From: Asticcacaulis sp. YBE204
Lineage (GTDB): Bacteria > Pseudomonadota > Alphaproteobacteria > Caulobacterales > Caulobacteraceae
Length of the DNA: 64,000 nt
Assembly: GCF_000495855.1 (NCBI RefSeq)
Contig: NZ_AWGF01000003.1
Coordinates: forward strand, 203,536-267,535
Direction of reading: 5' to 3'
Shown here: one piece after another, positions 16,147-23,466 of the stretch
Layout: each line of letters begins with the position of its first letter
How positions within the stretch are numbered: position 1 is the stretch's first letter
Notes under the pieces: generated by a model
Databases searched by the model: none
Told to the model about the DNA's origin: nothing
The model's input: only the letters and a program-made list of their open reading frames with translations
Translations under genes and position numbers: made by a program

Positions 16147-17436
16147 TTAATTTTGAGGGGGCGGCGTCTGGGCCAAGGTTTCCGGCGCCGGCTGGATCAC
16201 GATCGGTTTCTGCGCCGGGACATAGGGCAGCGGCCCGTCGCGCTGTTCGATCTGAGGCGTCTGGATCGGCGCCGGGGCCTGATCGGTTACAGGCGCGGCG
16301 TTAGGCGGCTTGAGGGGCTGACGCGTGCCACCCGCCGCGCCGGGCTGGGCATCCATCAGTTTTGCCGTGGCCGCCGCCTTGGCGTTGAGCTTCGAGATCG
16401 GCGTGGCGTTGAGACTGCCCGCGCCGCCGGAATAGGTATCCATCATCCCGGCGAATTCGCCGTTGTAATAGACTTCGATCGCCTTGGGGTCGCCGACATC
16501 GACGATCAGCGGGATGCTCGACACCTGAGGAATGCGATAGGCCTCGCCCGCCCCCAGCTGGCGCGCGAAATAGACGGTTCCATCGGGACCGCGCATGACC
16601 AGATTGACGCTTCTCGCGGCCTGAATCGTTACGGCGGACTCCGCGGGGATCGCCCCATAGACGGCACCGCGCGGATTGAAGGCCTTGCGCATCTGAAGCG
16701 CTTCGGCGGCCGGGGCGACCTGATTGTTCTGGGCCGCGCGCTCGGCATCGATGGCGGCAAAGCCTTCCTCAAGACCGGGCGTGTAATAGGGTACGGGCAC
16801 GTCCTGATCCTTGGGCGCCGCCGCCGACTGCGTCAGTTGCAGGGCATCGCGCACCAGCGGCACGCCCGGCGACCACTGGCGCGAGGTCAGGTCATTGCCC
16901 GCCGCCTGGCCTGTCCCGCCTTCGGGGGTACGCTGGAACAGGTTCCACGCCACGACCGCCACGATGACTCCCAGCGCAATGCCGCCATAGACCTTGTAAT
17001 TGGGCTTGAGATCCTCGAACGCCGAGCCCACGGGGGCGCGCAGGCGATCCGACTGCGGGTCGGCAAACGACCGCTTGAACATGTCGGCCAGCATTTCCTC
17101 GTCCAGCCCCAGCGCCTTGGCATAGGCCTTCACATAGCCGATCGAAAAGGCCCGCGACGGCAACTGGTCGTAGGCGGTTTCTTCAAGCGCTTCGAGGTAG
17201 GCGCGGCGCACACGGGTGATGTCGGCGACCTGCGCCAGCGAATAGCCCTGCGCCTCGCGCGTATAGCGCAGGATATGGGCCAGGGCGTGCGGATCGGCGG
17301 CCAGTTCTTCGGCGCGCGCGCGCCCACCGGCCATGGCCTGACCCTGCGCGGCGGCGGCGGCGTCGCGTTCGGCGGTCAGGAACAGGCCCGTATAGGCCTC
17401 GTCCTCAAGCACCGTGATGTTGTCCTGCGTCGCCAT
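16147..17436 (-). CDS. RodZ-like membrane protein (HTH domain plus DUF4115)
   Basis: A 429-residue bitopic protein. A cytoplasmic helix-turn-helix resembling RodZ lies at about residues 45-115 (LAHILRYTREAQGYSLAQVA, then RRAYLEALEETAYDQLPSRA), a single transmembrane helix at about 149-170 (VYGGIALGVIVAVVAWNLF), and a periplasmic DUF4115-type beta domain near 270-340 (VTIQAARSVNLVMRGPDGTV), ending in a Pro/Gln-rich tail. RodZ links MreB to the wall-synthesis machinery; whether this paralogue does so is not visible here. The ATG at 17436 avoids an unlikely Cys-rich extension. Confidence 0.85.
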   Translation of the reverse strand: MATQDNITVLEDEAYTGLFLTAERDAAAAAQGQAMAGGRARAEELAADPHALAHILRYTREAQGYSLAQVADITRVRRAYLEALEETAYDQLPSRAFSIGYVKAYAKALGLDEEMLADMFKRSFADPQSDRLRAPVGSAFEDLKPNYKVYGGIALGVIVAVVAWNLFQRTPEGGTGQAAGNDLTSRQWSPGVPLVRDALQLTQSAAAPKDQDVPVPYYTPGLEEGFAAIDAERAAQNNQVAPAAEALQMRKAFNPRGAVYGAIPAESAVTIQAARSVNLVMRGPDGTVYFARQLGAGEAYRIPQVSSIPLIVDVGDPKAIEVYYNGEFAGMMDTYSGGAGSLNATPISKLNAKAAATAKLMDAQPGAAGGTRQPLKPPNAAPVTDQAPAPIQTPQIEQRDGPLPYVPAQKPIVIQPAPETLAQTPPPQN

Positions 17437-17599
17437 TGAATCCGTCTTACTCGTACTGCACTGCCGCACGACCAAAACACAGGCCATGCCCCAAATCAAT
17501 ACGCCAGAAGCCTATTCCTGCCCTGTGTGCAAAACCATTGCCGAACGCGCCAACTCGGCCTAGAAGATTTTCACCGTATTCCCTGTGTAAGGATGTTTC

Positions 17600-18016
17600 A
17601 TGCCCGCTGCTTTCGACGATTTGTGGATCGGTCAGGTCGCCTCCATCGGCGCCGGTGTCGTGTCTCAGGAGGATCTCGACAAATTTTGCAGCACCTATGC
17701 CCCCGGCTGGAACACGCAGGACGGTCTGCCTGACGCGCTGATCTTCACCCTGTGGTCGCGACTTGAAACCGAAGCGGCGACGACGTGGCCGCAGACCAAG
17801 CGCCTTGCCGTCGATGCCCTGCGCTGGTCGCGCAATCCCCCGGCGGGCGAGTTGCTGCGCGGGCGGCTGACCATAATGGGCAAGGACGCGGTCGGCGACA
17901 CCAAGGGCGTCGTCATCGCCCAGCACGATCTGCTGGATGAGGCGGGCCGACTGGTCTTTTCGTGCCTGACGCGGACGGTGTTCCAGCGCAATCCGATGGC
18001 CCCTGAAGCAGATTAA
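17600..18016 (+). CDS. Hotdog-fold (MaoC-like) protein
   Basis: A 138-residue soluble protein. The N-terminus FDDLWIGQVASIGAGVVSQE followed by DLDKFCSTYAPGWN has the pattern of MaoC-type acyl dehydratases (F...IGQ....G..V....D...F). The second half (LRGRLTIMGKDAVGDTKGVV, then HDLLDEAGRLVFSCLTRTVF) fits the long strands of a hotdog fold. The catalytic D-x-x-H of true MaoC hydratases is not evident, so activity on acyl-CoA is uncertain. It is transcribed alone and ends at a bidirectional terminator shared with the SapC gene. Confidence 0.6.
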   Translation: MPAAFDDLWIGQVASIGAGVVSQEDLDKFCSTYAPGWNTQDGLPDALIFTLWSRLETEAATTWPQTKRLAVDALRWSRNPPAGELLRGRLTIMGKDAVGDTKGVVIAQHDLLDEAGRLVFSCLTRTVFQRNPMAPEAD

Positions 18017-18042
18017 GCTTTAAGATTTGACCACGAAAAACA

Positions 18043-18080
18043 AAACCCCGGAAGCGACAGCCTCCGGGGTTTGTTATTTT
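18043..18080. terminator. Bidirectional terminator between convergent genes
   Basis: AAACCCCGGA (18043-18052) and TCCGGGGTTT (18063-18072) form a 10-base-pair stem with A- and T-rich flanks, between the hotdog gene (plus) and the SapC gene (minus). Confidence 0.88.
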
Positions 18081-18096
18081 AACACGGCAATCAGCC

Positions 18097-18891
18097 TTAG
18101 TTGACGGTCGCGCCGCCGAGGCCCTGATTGCGCTCGATCGTCAGAGCGATCAACTTGTCCCAGGCCAGCAGCGAGGTCAGGTGCGCATAGATGTGCATCA
18201 GGGCGCCGTTGTCGCGCAGTTCGACCAGCTTTTCGCCCGACAGCTTGTTCAGCTTTTCTTCGTCGATGGCGAAATATTCGGCGATCTTTTGCGGCTCGCC
18301 CGGCGTGCCGTCCGGATTGGCCGGGCGGTAGATGGTTTCGCGCGGGGCGAACAGGTCGAGTTCCTTGAGCAGGCCGACGAAGGATTCCGTGCGGCGGCGC
18401 TCGTTCTCGAAGTCCGAGCAAAACTGCATGGCGTTCTCGACGAAGGCCGACGGCTTGTCGCCTTCGAAGAAGGGCACGTCCGGATTGTTGGCGGTGACGA
18501 CCGGCGATTGCGTGTCGACGCAGAGGATCAGGCGCTCGGCCTGCTCGTCATTGGCAAAGACGAACGGATAGCGGCGGGCAAACGCCGGCAGGTAAGCGTC
18601 CGAACGGAAGACGCCTTCGGGCGACACGAACATGTTCTGACCGGCGGCCAGACCCATCGCCGCGACCGGCATCATGGATTCGCCGATGAAGACGATCGGG
18701 TAGCTCAGCGACGCCGCCGGGAATTCGGCGACCGTCAGCGGCACGACATTGGTTTCCGCCACGAAGGCGTGCGGCGTGGCCGATGCGCTGATGCCGAGCG
18801 AACCGTGGGCTTCCACGCTCAAGGGCTCGGGGTTCTTGTAAAACAGCACGTTCCCTGTGAGGAGGTTTTGATCAGACGGAGCTTGTTCCAT
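18097..18891 (-). CDS. SapC family protein
   Basis: A 264-residue protein with the SapC family pattern: N-terminal LLTGNVLFYKNPEPLSVEAH, then TNVVPLTVAEFPAASLSYPI, FRSDAYLPAFARRYPFVFAN near residue 97, and DNPDVPFFEG-like NNPDVPFFEGDKPS near 138. SapC proteins are soluble and are often found beside TonB-dependent receptors in Caulobacterales; the name comes from a Campylobacter S-layer locus, but the molecular function is not established. No signal peptide is visible. A ZnuD-like receptor gene follows downstream on the same strand after a family B repeat, so cotranscription is uncertain. Confidence 0.88.
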   Translation of the reverse strand: MEQAPSDQNLLTGNVLFYKNPEPLSVEAHGSLGISASATPHAFVAETNVVPLTVAEFPAASLSYPIVFIGESMMPVAAMGLAAGQNMFVSPEGVFRSDAYLPAFARRYPFVFANDEQAERLILCVDTQSPVVTANNPDVPFFEGDKPSAFVENAMQFCSDFENERRRTESFVGLLKELDLFAPRETIYRPANPDGTPGEPQKIAEYFAIDEEKLNKLSGEKLVELRDNGALMHIYAHLTSLLAWDKLIALTIERNQGLGGATVN

Positions 18892-19013
18892 GGTCGCTCT
18901 TTATCGGTAAGGTTTAAAAACTGAAGGAACATCGCTTCTAGCCCATGCCTGCGGGGGGACGCAAGCGGCACATCGGTTTGAGAGAAAGCAAAATGCGAGA
19001 TTCGCCTGCTCTG

Positions 19014-19167
19014 CCTCCTCCCTATCGAGCCATAGGCGAAGATGGGGAGGTGGATTTTGGCGCGAAGCCACAAAAGACGGAGAGGGCGAAGCATACGGCG
19101 TCACCCCCCTCCACCACTCGCTAGCGCTCGCGGTCCCCCTCCCCATGCCTCCGGCACAGGGAGGAGA
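19014..19167. repeat. Palindromic repeat, family B (copy 2)
   Basis: Left module GCCTCCTCCCTATCGAGCCA ... GATGGGGAGGTGG; right module CCCCCTCCACCACTCGCTAG and CCTCCCCATGCCTCCGGCAC ... GGGAGGAG. It fills most of the 281-base gap (18892-19172) between SapC and the receptor gene and stops about six bases from the receptor's stop codon. Confidence 0.8.
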
Positions 19168-19172
19168 AGACA

Positions 19173-21191
19173 TCAGAACCGGTACGTCAAACCCGCACGC
19201 AGGTTACGCGCCGCGCCGACCATGATGTCCTTTTGCACCGAGGTATGCTCGCGCACCTCTTCGTCGGTCACGTTGCGCAGTTCGGCGAACAGCGAGACGT
19301 TTTTATTGACCCAGTACGAACCGAACAGATTGACCGTTGTATAACCGTCGGTCGGTAGCTCGAACTCGGCCAGATCCTTATCGGCGGCCTGAACGTGACG
19401 CACCTCGATATGGGTCTTCCAGCGCTCGCCCTCGTAACCGACCGTCGCGGTCAGGGCCGACGGCGAAATGCGGGCGATATTGCCCAGATCGCTTTCGCCC
19501 TTCACGTAGTCGTAAGCCAGATCAAGGCGCACGACGCGCGCGCCCTGGCTCCACAGATTGACGCCGCCTTCGAGCTCGAAGCCGTAGAATTCGGCATCGG
19601 TCTGGACGTAGCGATAGACCGGCAAACCGTCTTCCTCGTCACCGGTCGGGCGCAGGTCGATGAAGCCGTCGAAGGTCGACGTATAGAGGTGAGCATCGAA
19701 CGTAAACGCCGAGTGCTGATCCATCAGCCAGTGGCCGGTGGCCTCAAGGCTGTAGCCGACTTCGGAATCCAGCGTCCGGCTGCCGATCTCATAGGCCCCG
19801 GTTCCGGCGTGCGGGCCGTCGGCCAGCAGTTCGACGTCGGACGGTGCGCGCTCCGACCGCGTCAGGCTCAGGCCGAAGAAGGCGTGGTCCGACGGCTTGT
19901 AGAAGCCGCCCAGTGAGGCCGAGATATTGTCGAAATCTTTCGAGAACCCCGCTGCCGTAATTTCCTTGCGGTCGAAGCGCGCCCCGCCTTCGACGCCCCA
20001 GCCGCCCTTATCGAGGCGATATTGTGCATAGACACCCGCTTCGTCGGTCGTGGTCGAGGGCACGAAAGCCTCAGCGCCCACGGCTTCGAAATCGCGCGAC
20101 AACAGGTTGAAGCCGACCGCGCCGGACACGTCGCCCATCTTTGAGCGCAGCAGGTTGACGCGGACTTCATGGCCGGTGGAGAAGAACTGAGTCCCCGTCT
20201 CGTCGCCCTCGAATTCGGTATGGTGATAATCCGTATAGCCCGCATCGGCGGTCAGCTTGTTGAAGCCCGCGACATCGACATTGAACGACGAGCGGACATC
20301 GTAACGCGTCTGTTTCAGGCCGATGGTGACCGGGCCTTCCGCGTCTTCGCCCTCGTGTTCGTGACCCGGCACGCCGTACAGCGTATCGGTTTGCTTGACG
20401 CCGAAGCCGACAAAGCCGAAGTCACCGATATAGGACAGGCCCGCCCCGTAGGTTTTCAGATCGACGGCGGAATTGGCCTGATGATCCGAGGTGTCCGGCG
20501 CTTCGCCTTCGGCATCGATCAAGCGGCGCGATTCCGGCCCGACCGGGGTTTCATAGTCGTCGCTTGTGCGCTTCACGGCATCGAAAGCGAAGACCCACGG
20601 TCCCTGCCCGACCTTGGCGTTGAGGCCCAGTTGCTTGCCGTTATCGACGCTGGAAGCCTGAGCCGTAAAGCGGCCCTCGACGCCGTCCTTCGCCACTGTG
20701 GTCGGGATACGGTCGTCGATGATATTGACGATGCCGCCGATAGCGTTGCCGCCGTAGATCAGGGCCGATGGGCCGCGCAGGACTTCGATGCGCTGAGCCT
20801 CCATCGGATCGGTCGCCGTGGCGTGGTCGGGCGACACCGCCGAAGCGTCCACCGCGCCCATACCGTTGTTCAGCACCAGCACGCGGAAGCCGTCGAGGCC
20901 GCGGATGACCGGGCGGCTGGCCCCCGGCGCGAAGGCCGAGGAGCGCACGCCCGGCAGCGTCGCCAGCATGTCGCCGAGGCCCTGCGCGGGTTTCTGGTCG
21001 ATGGCGGCGCGGTTCAGCACGTCGACATTGCTCATCAGGGCGTCTTTCGACACGCCATAGGCCGTGCCGGTGACGATAACCTCGGTGATCTCCTCGTCTT
21101 TTTTGGGGGCGTCCTGAGCGGCGGCAGCGCTCGCAAAGGCAAGAACGGACAGGCTGGTGGTCAGGGTCAGCAGCGTGCGGGACATAGACAT
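19173..21191 (-). CDS. TonB-dependent receptor, ZnuD-like zinc uptake
   Basis: A 672-residue outer-membrane receptor. A signal peptide (residues 1-25, ending AAAA before QDAPKK) and a TonB-box region (EITEVIVTGTA) precede the plug domain, with PGVRSSAFAPGASRPVIRGL and VEVLRGP-type QRIEVLRGPSALIYGGNAIG near residues 125-145. Features shared with Neisseria ZnuD are SPDHATATDP, GGIVNIIDDRIPT and a His-rich loop YGVPGHEHEGED. The C-terminus NLRAGLTYRF ends in Phe as usual for outer-membrane barrels. The start at 21191 is preceded by GGAG at nine bases. A Zur-type box and the zur gene lie just upstream on the opposite strand, so zinc-repressed expression is likely. Confidence 0.9.
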   Translation of the reverse strand: MSMSRTLLTLTTSLSVLAFASAAAAQDAPKKDEEITEVIVTGTAYGVSKDALMSNVDVLNRAAIDQKPAQGLGDMLATLPGVRSSAFAPGASRPVIRGLDGFRVLVLNNGMGAVDASAVSPDHATATDPMEAQRIEVLRGPSALIYGGNAIGGIVNIIDDRIPTTVAKDGVEGRFTAQASSVDNGKQLGLNAKVGQGPWVFAFDAVKRTSDDYETPVGPESRRLIDAEGEAPDTSDHQANSAVDLKTYGAGLSYIGDFGFVGFGVKQTDTLYGVPGHEHEGEDAEGPVTIGLKQTRYDVRSSFNVDVAGFNKLTADAGYTDYHHTEFEGDETGTQFFSTGHEVRVNLLRSKMGDVSGAVGFNLLSRDFEAVGAEAFVPSTTTDEAGVYAQYRLDKGGWGVEGGARFDRKEITAAGFSKDFDNISASLGGFYKPSDHAFFGLSLTRSERAPSDVELLADGPHAGTGAYEIGSRTLDSEVGYSLEATGHWLMDQHSAFTFDAHLYTSTFDGFIDLRPTGDEEDGLPVYRYVQTDAEFYGFELEGGVNLWSQGARVVRLDLAYDYVKGESDLGNIARISPSALTATVGYEGERWKTHIEVRHVQAADKDLAEFELPTDGYTTVNLFGSYWVNKNVSLFAELRNVTDEEVREHTSVQKDIMVGAARNLRAGLTYRF

Positions 21192-21257
21192 TCGGGGAGG
21201 CTCCAGAGATAGCAGAACGGGCGCAAACACACAGATACGCCCTAGATTTACCTCACT

Positions 21258-21275
21258 GTTATGTAATAACATAAT
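21258..21275. promoter_or_regulatory. Probable Zur box
   Basis: GTTATGTAATAACATAAT is a near-perfect AT-rich palindrome (TTATGT...ACATAA) that closely resembles alphaproteobacterial Zur operators of the GTTATnTTATAACATAAC type. It lies 67 bases upstream of the ZnuD-like start codon and 327 bases upstream of zur. Confidence 0.7.
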
Positions 21276-21332
21276 TCATGTCAAGCGAGCTTTCGCCTGA
21301 ATATTGCTTATCGACACGAGTCTCCCTACATA

Positions 21333-21599
21333 AGGGTCCGTACTCGATTAGGATTTGAGGCGTGATATGAGTGAAATGAGTCCAGTTTCAGGAGCAAAAA
21401 CGAAGGAAGAGCCGCCCCTTTCAAGTTTTTGCGACGCCAAAATGGACGCTTTTCACCATACCCTTTCAGGGCGCGGCGAAATTTGTGCCCGGATACGTCG
21501 TCTGTCGCTTGTGGAGTTCACTCCACGGCGCGCCAAACTCCTGCCCGGGCACAAATTTCGCGTCGCGTCACGCCCGAAACCTAATCGAGTACGGACCCT
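21333..21599. mobile_element. 267-base nested palindromic element (MITE-like)
   Basis: Perfect 20-base terminal inverted repeats AGGGTCCGTACTCGATTAGG (21333-21352) and its complement (21580-21599) continue inward as an imperfect match (TTTGAGGCGTGA versus TTTCGGGCGTGA). An inner pair GCGAAATTTGTGCCCGG appears at about 21476-21492 and, inverted, at 21545-21561, around a central GTGGAGTTCACTCCAC. No transposase is present. An open frame of about 79 codons inside ends on the TGA that overlaps the zur ATG. The element ends three bases before the zur start, so it forms the zur leader. Confidence 0.7.
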
Positions 21600-21602
21600 G
21601 AC

Positions 21603-22097
21603 ATGAGCACGGCCTGCGATCACGATCACGACCATCATGACCACCATCTCGATGCCGGGGGCGTAGAAGCGCGTCTGGCCGAGGCGCGTAAGCTGTGCGA
21701 GGCGCAGGGCGAGCGCATGACCGCGCCGCGTCAGCGGACCCTGGAACTGATCCTCAGCCAGAACGCGCCGATGAAGGCCTACGACGTCATCGATCGCTTC
21801 CACCCCGACGGCGCGGCCAAGCCGCCGACCGTCTATCGTGCGCTGGGTTTCCTTGAACAGATGGGCCTGATCCACCGCATCGAGAGCCTCAACGCATTTG
21901 TGGCCTGCCAGGGTCATGACCACGACCATGATCACCCGGAACCCCACTCGGCGGCGTTTCTGCTGTGCGAGTGCTGCGGGCAGAGCGAGGAAGTCATGCT
22001 CGACCTCAGCAGCATCGATCGCAAGGCGGCCGCCAGCGGGTTCAAAGTGCGGCGCATCACGCTTGAGGCCAAGGGCCTGTGCAAGGCCTGCCAGTAG
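21603..22097 (+). CDS. zur: Zinc uptake regulator of the Fur family
   Basis: A 164-residue metalloregulator. The N-terminus is His-rich (CDHDHDHHDHHLD, residues 5-17). The winged helix follows with MTAPRQRTLELILSQNAPMK and PTVYRALGFLEQMGLIHRIE. The dimer and metal domain has HDHDHDHPEPHSAAFLLCEC and two CxxC pairs (CECC and CKAC), the structural zinc site found in Zur. The extra His clusters support a zinc rather than iron ligand. It is divergent from the ZnuD-like receptor and shares its control region, where the Zur-type box lies. The ATG follows directly after a palindromic element and its best Shine-Dalgarno-like sequence (ACGGA) comes from that element. Confidence 0.92.
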   Translation: MSTACDHDHDHHDHHLDAGGVEARLAEARKLCEAQGERMTAPRQRTLELILSQNAPMKAYDVIDRFHPDGAAKPPTVYRALGFLEQMGLIHRIESLNAFVACQGHDHDHDHPEPHSAAFLLCECCGQSEEVMLDLSSIDRKAAASGFKVRRITLEAKGLCKACQ

Positions 22098-22269
22098 CGC
22101 GTTTTCGCCTGCCGCACGAAAAATCGTATTTCCTTTTATCCGGTTTTCTGCCTTTCTTGACGGCCCTGTATTAGGCTGTTCGCCCCTATTTGTGCCCCGA
22201 TTTGTGCATTGCGTAAGAAAACCGTTCATACCTTTGGTTTAGATTGAGATCACAACCGAAAAGGTCACG

Positions 22270-23466
22270 ATGTCAGCCGCCACCTTGCAATCCCTCGATC
22301 CCGCCTCGTTGCGGACTATTCTGGACCTGCACGTCAAGTACAAGGCGGCGCGGGCGGGCGGGCAACTGGCCAATTTCGCCTATATCGACCTGACGGGCGT
22401 CAATCTCGAAGGCGTGGACCTCAGCGACGCCATCTTCACCGGTGCCTGCCTCAACGGCGCGTCTCTGAAAGACGTCAATCTGACGCGCGCCAATCTGTTC
22501 GGGGTCGATCTGCGCAATGCCGATCTGCGGTTCGCCACGCTCGACCGCGCCGACCTGCGCGGGGCATGTCTGCGCGGGGCCAATCTGACCGGGGCCAGCC
22601 TGATCCGCTGCGACCTGCGCGAAGGCCAGATCGCCTTCAAGGACGAAAAACACGGCCTGCGCCTGATGAAGCACGAAAAGCGCGCCGGGGAACTCGACTA
22701 CGCCATCCTGTCGGGAGCCGATTTGTCGGGCGCGCGGATGACCGGCACGATGGCTGTGTCCACCGATTTCCGCGACGCCCAGCTCACCGGCGCGATCCTC
22801 AGCCACGCCAAGCTGCGCAACGCCTCGCTCGACGGCGCGAACCTGTCGGGCGCCAATATGTCCTCGGCCGATATTTCCGGCGCCTCGCTTAAAGGCGCGG
22901 TGATGGTCGACACCGACACCGCCGGGATGATGACCCAGGACGCCGACCTGAGCGACGTGCTCACCGCGCCGGTCAGCGTCTATATCGACAACGAACCGCT
23001 CGACGATCTGCTCGATGCCTATGAACTGTGGTGCAAGACCGGCGGGGCCAAGGGCGCGACCCAGACCTTTGCCAGCATCGATTTCCGCGCCACCAAAACC
23101 CTGACCGGGCGCAACCTGACGGCGGCGCAGATGTCAGGCGCGATCCTCTATGGCATGGATATGCGCGGCATCCAGCTTCAGGGGGCGAACCTGTCGAACG
23201 CCGATCTGCGCGGCGCGAACCTCAGCGGGGCCGACCTGCGCGGGGCGCGGCTGGCCGGAGCCAAGATGACCAAGGCCAATCTCGACGGAGCAGACCTGTC
23301 GCCGCTCAATCTGGGGGGCGACCGCCTGATGCGCACCGACATGACCGGCGCGATCCTCAACCATGCCAATCTGAGGAACGCCGACCTGACGCGCGCGCGG
23401 TTGCTCGAAGCCCGCCTCGACGAAGTCCGCGATCAAGGCTGCAACTATACGCTGGCCGAACGGTAA
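22270..23466 (+). CDS. Pentapeptide-repeat protein (paralogue 2)
   Basis: A 398-residue protein with the same architecture as the gene at 5884-7137: an N-terminal non-repeat helix region (residues 1-38), pentapeptide block 1 (about 39-125; GVNLEGVDLSDAIFTGACLN), block 2 (about 145-220), a non-repeat insert near 235-280 (EPLDDLLDAYELWCKTGGAK, then SIDFRATKTLTGRNLTAAQM), and block 3 (about 285-390). Shared landmarks are LRGACLRGANL, DMRGxQLQGA, LxPLNLGxDRL and the insert. No signal peptide is seen. Its role is unknown. It follows zur by 172 bases that contain AT-rich, promoter-like DNA, so it is probably transcribed separately. Confidence 0.88.
   Translation: MSAATLQSLDPASLRTILDLHVKYKAARAGGQLANFAYIDLTGVNLEGVDLSDAIFTGACLNGASLKDVNLTRANLFGVDLRNADLRFATLDRADLRGACLRGANLTGASLIRCDLREGQIAFKDEKHGLRLMKHEKRAGELDYAILSGADLSGARMTGTMAVSTDFRDAQLTGAILSHAKLRNASLDGANLSGANMSSADISGASLKGAVMVDTDTAGMMTQDADLSDVLTAPVSVYIDNEPLDDLLDAYELWCKTGGAKGATQTFASIDFRATKTLTGRNLTAAQMSGAILYGMDMRGIQLQGANLSNADLRGANLSGADLRGARLAGAKMTKANLDGADLSPLNLGGDRLMRTDMTGAILNHANLRNADLTRARLLEARLDEVRDQGCNYTLAER

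Noticed and set aside
14642..16150. A 502-codon open frame on the plus strand opposite ispG
   Set aside because: It is antisense to a clear ispG, has repeat-derived and His/Arg/Asp-rich composition typical of GC-rich shadow frames, and no domain is visible.
17486..17563. A 25-codon frame containing CPVCK, divergent from the RodZ-like gene
   Set aside because: It is too short to judge, with a single CxxC and no ribosome-binding site; it could be the remnant of a small zinc protein.
21367..21606. A 79-codon frame inside the palindromic element before zur
   Set aside because: It has no ribosome-binding site or recognisable family and covers the inverted repeats; I mention it with the element but do not call it a gene.
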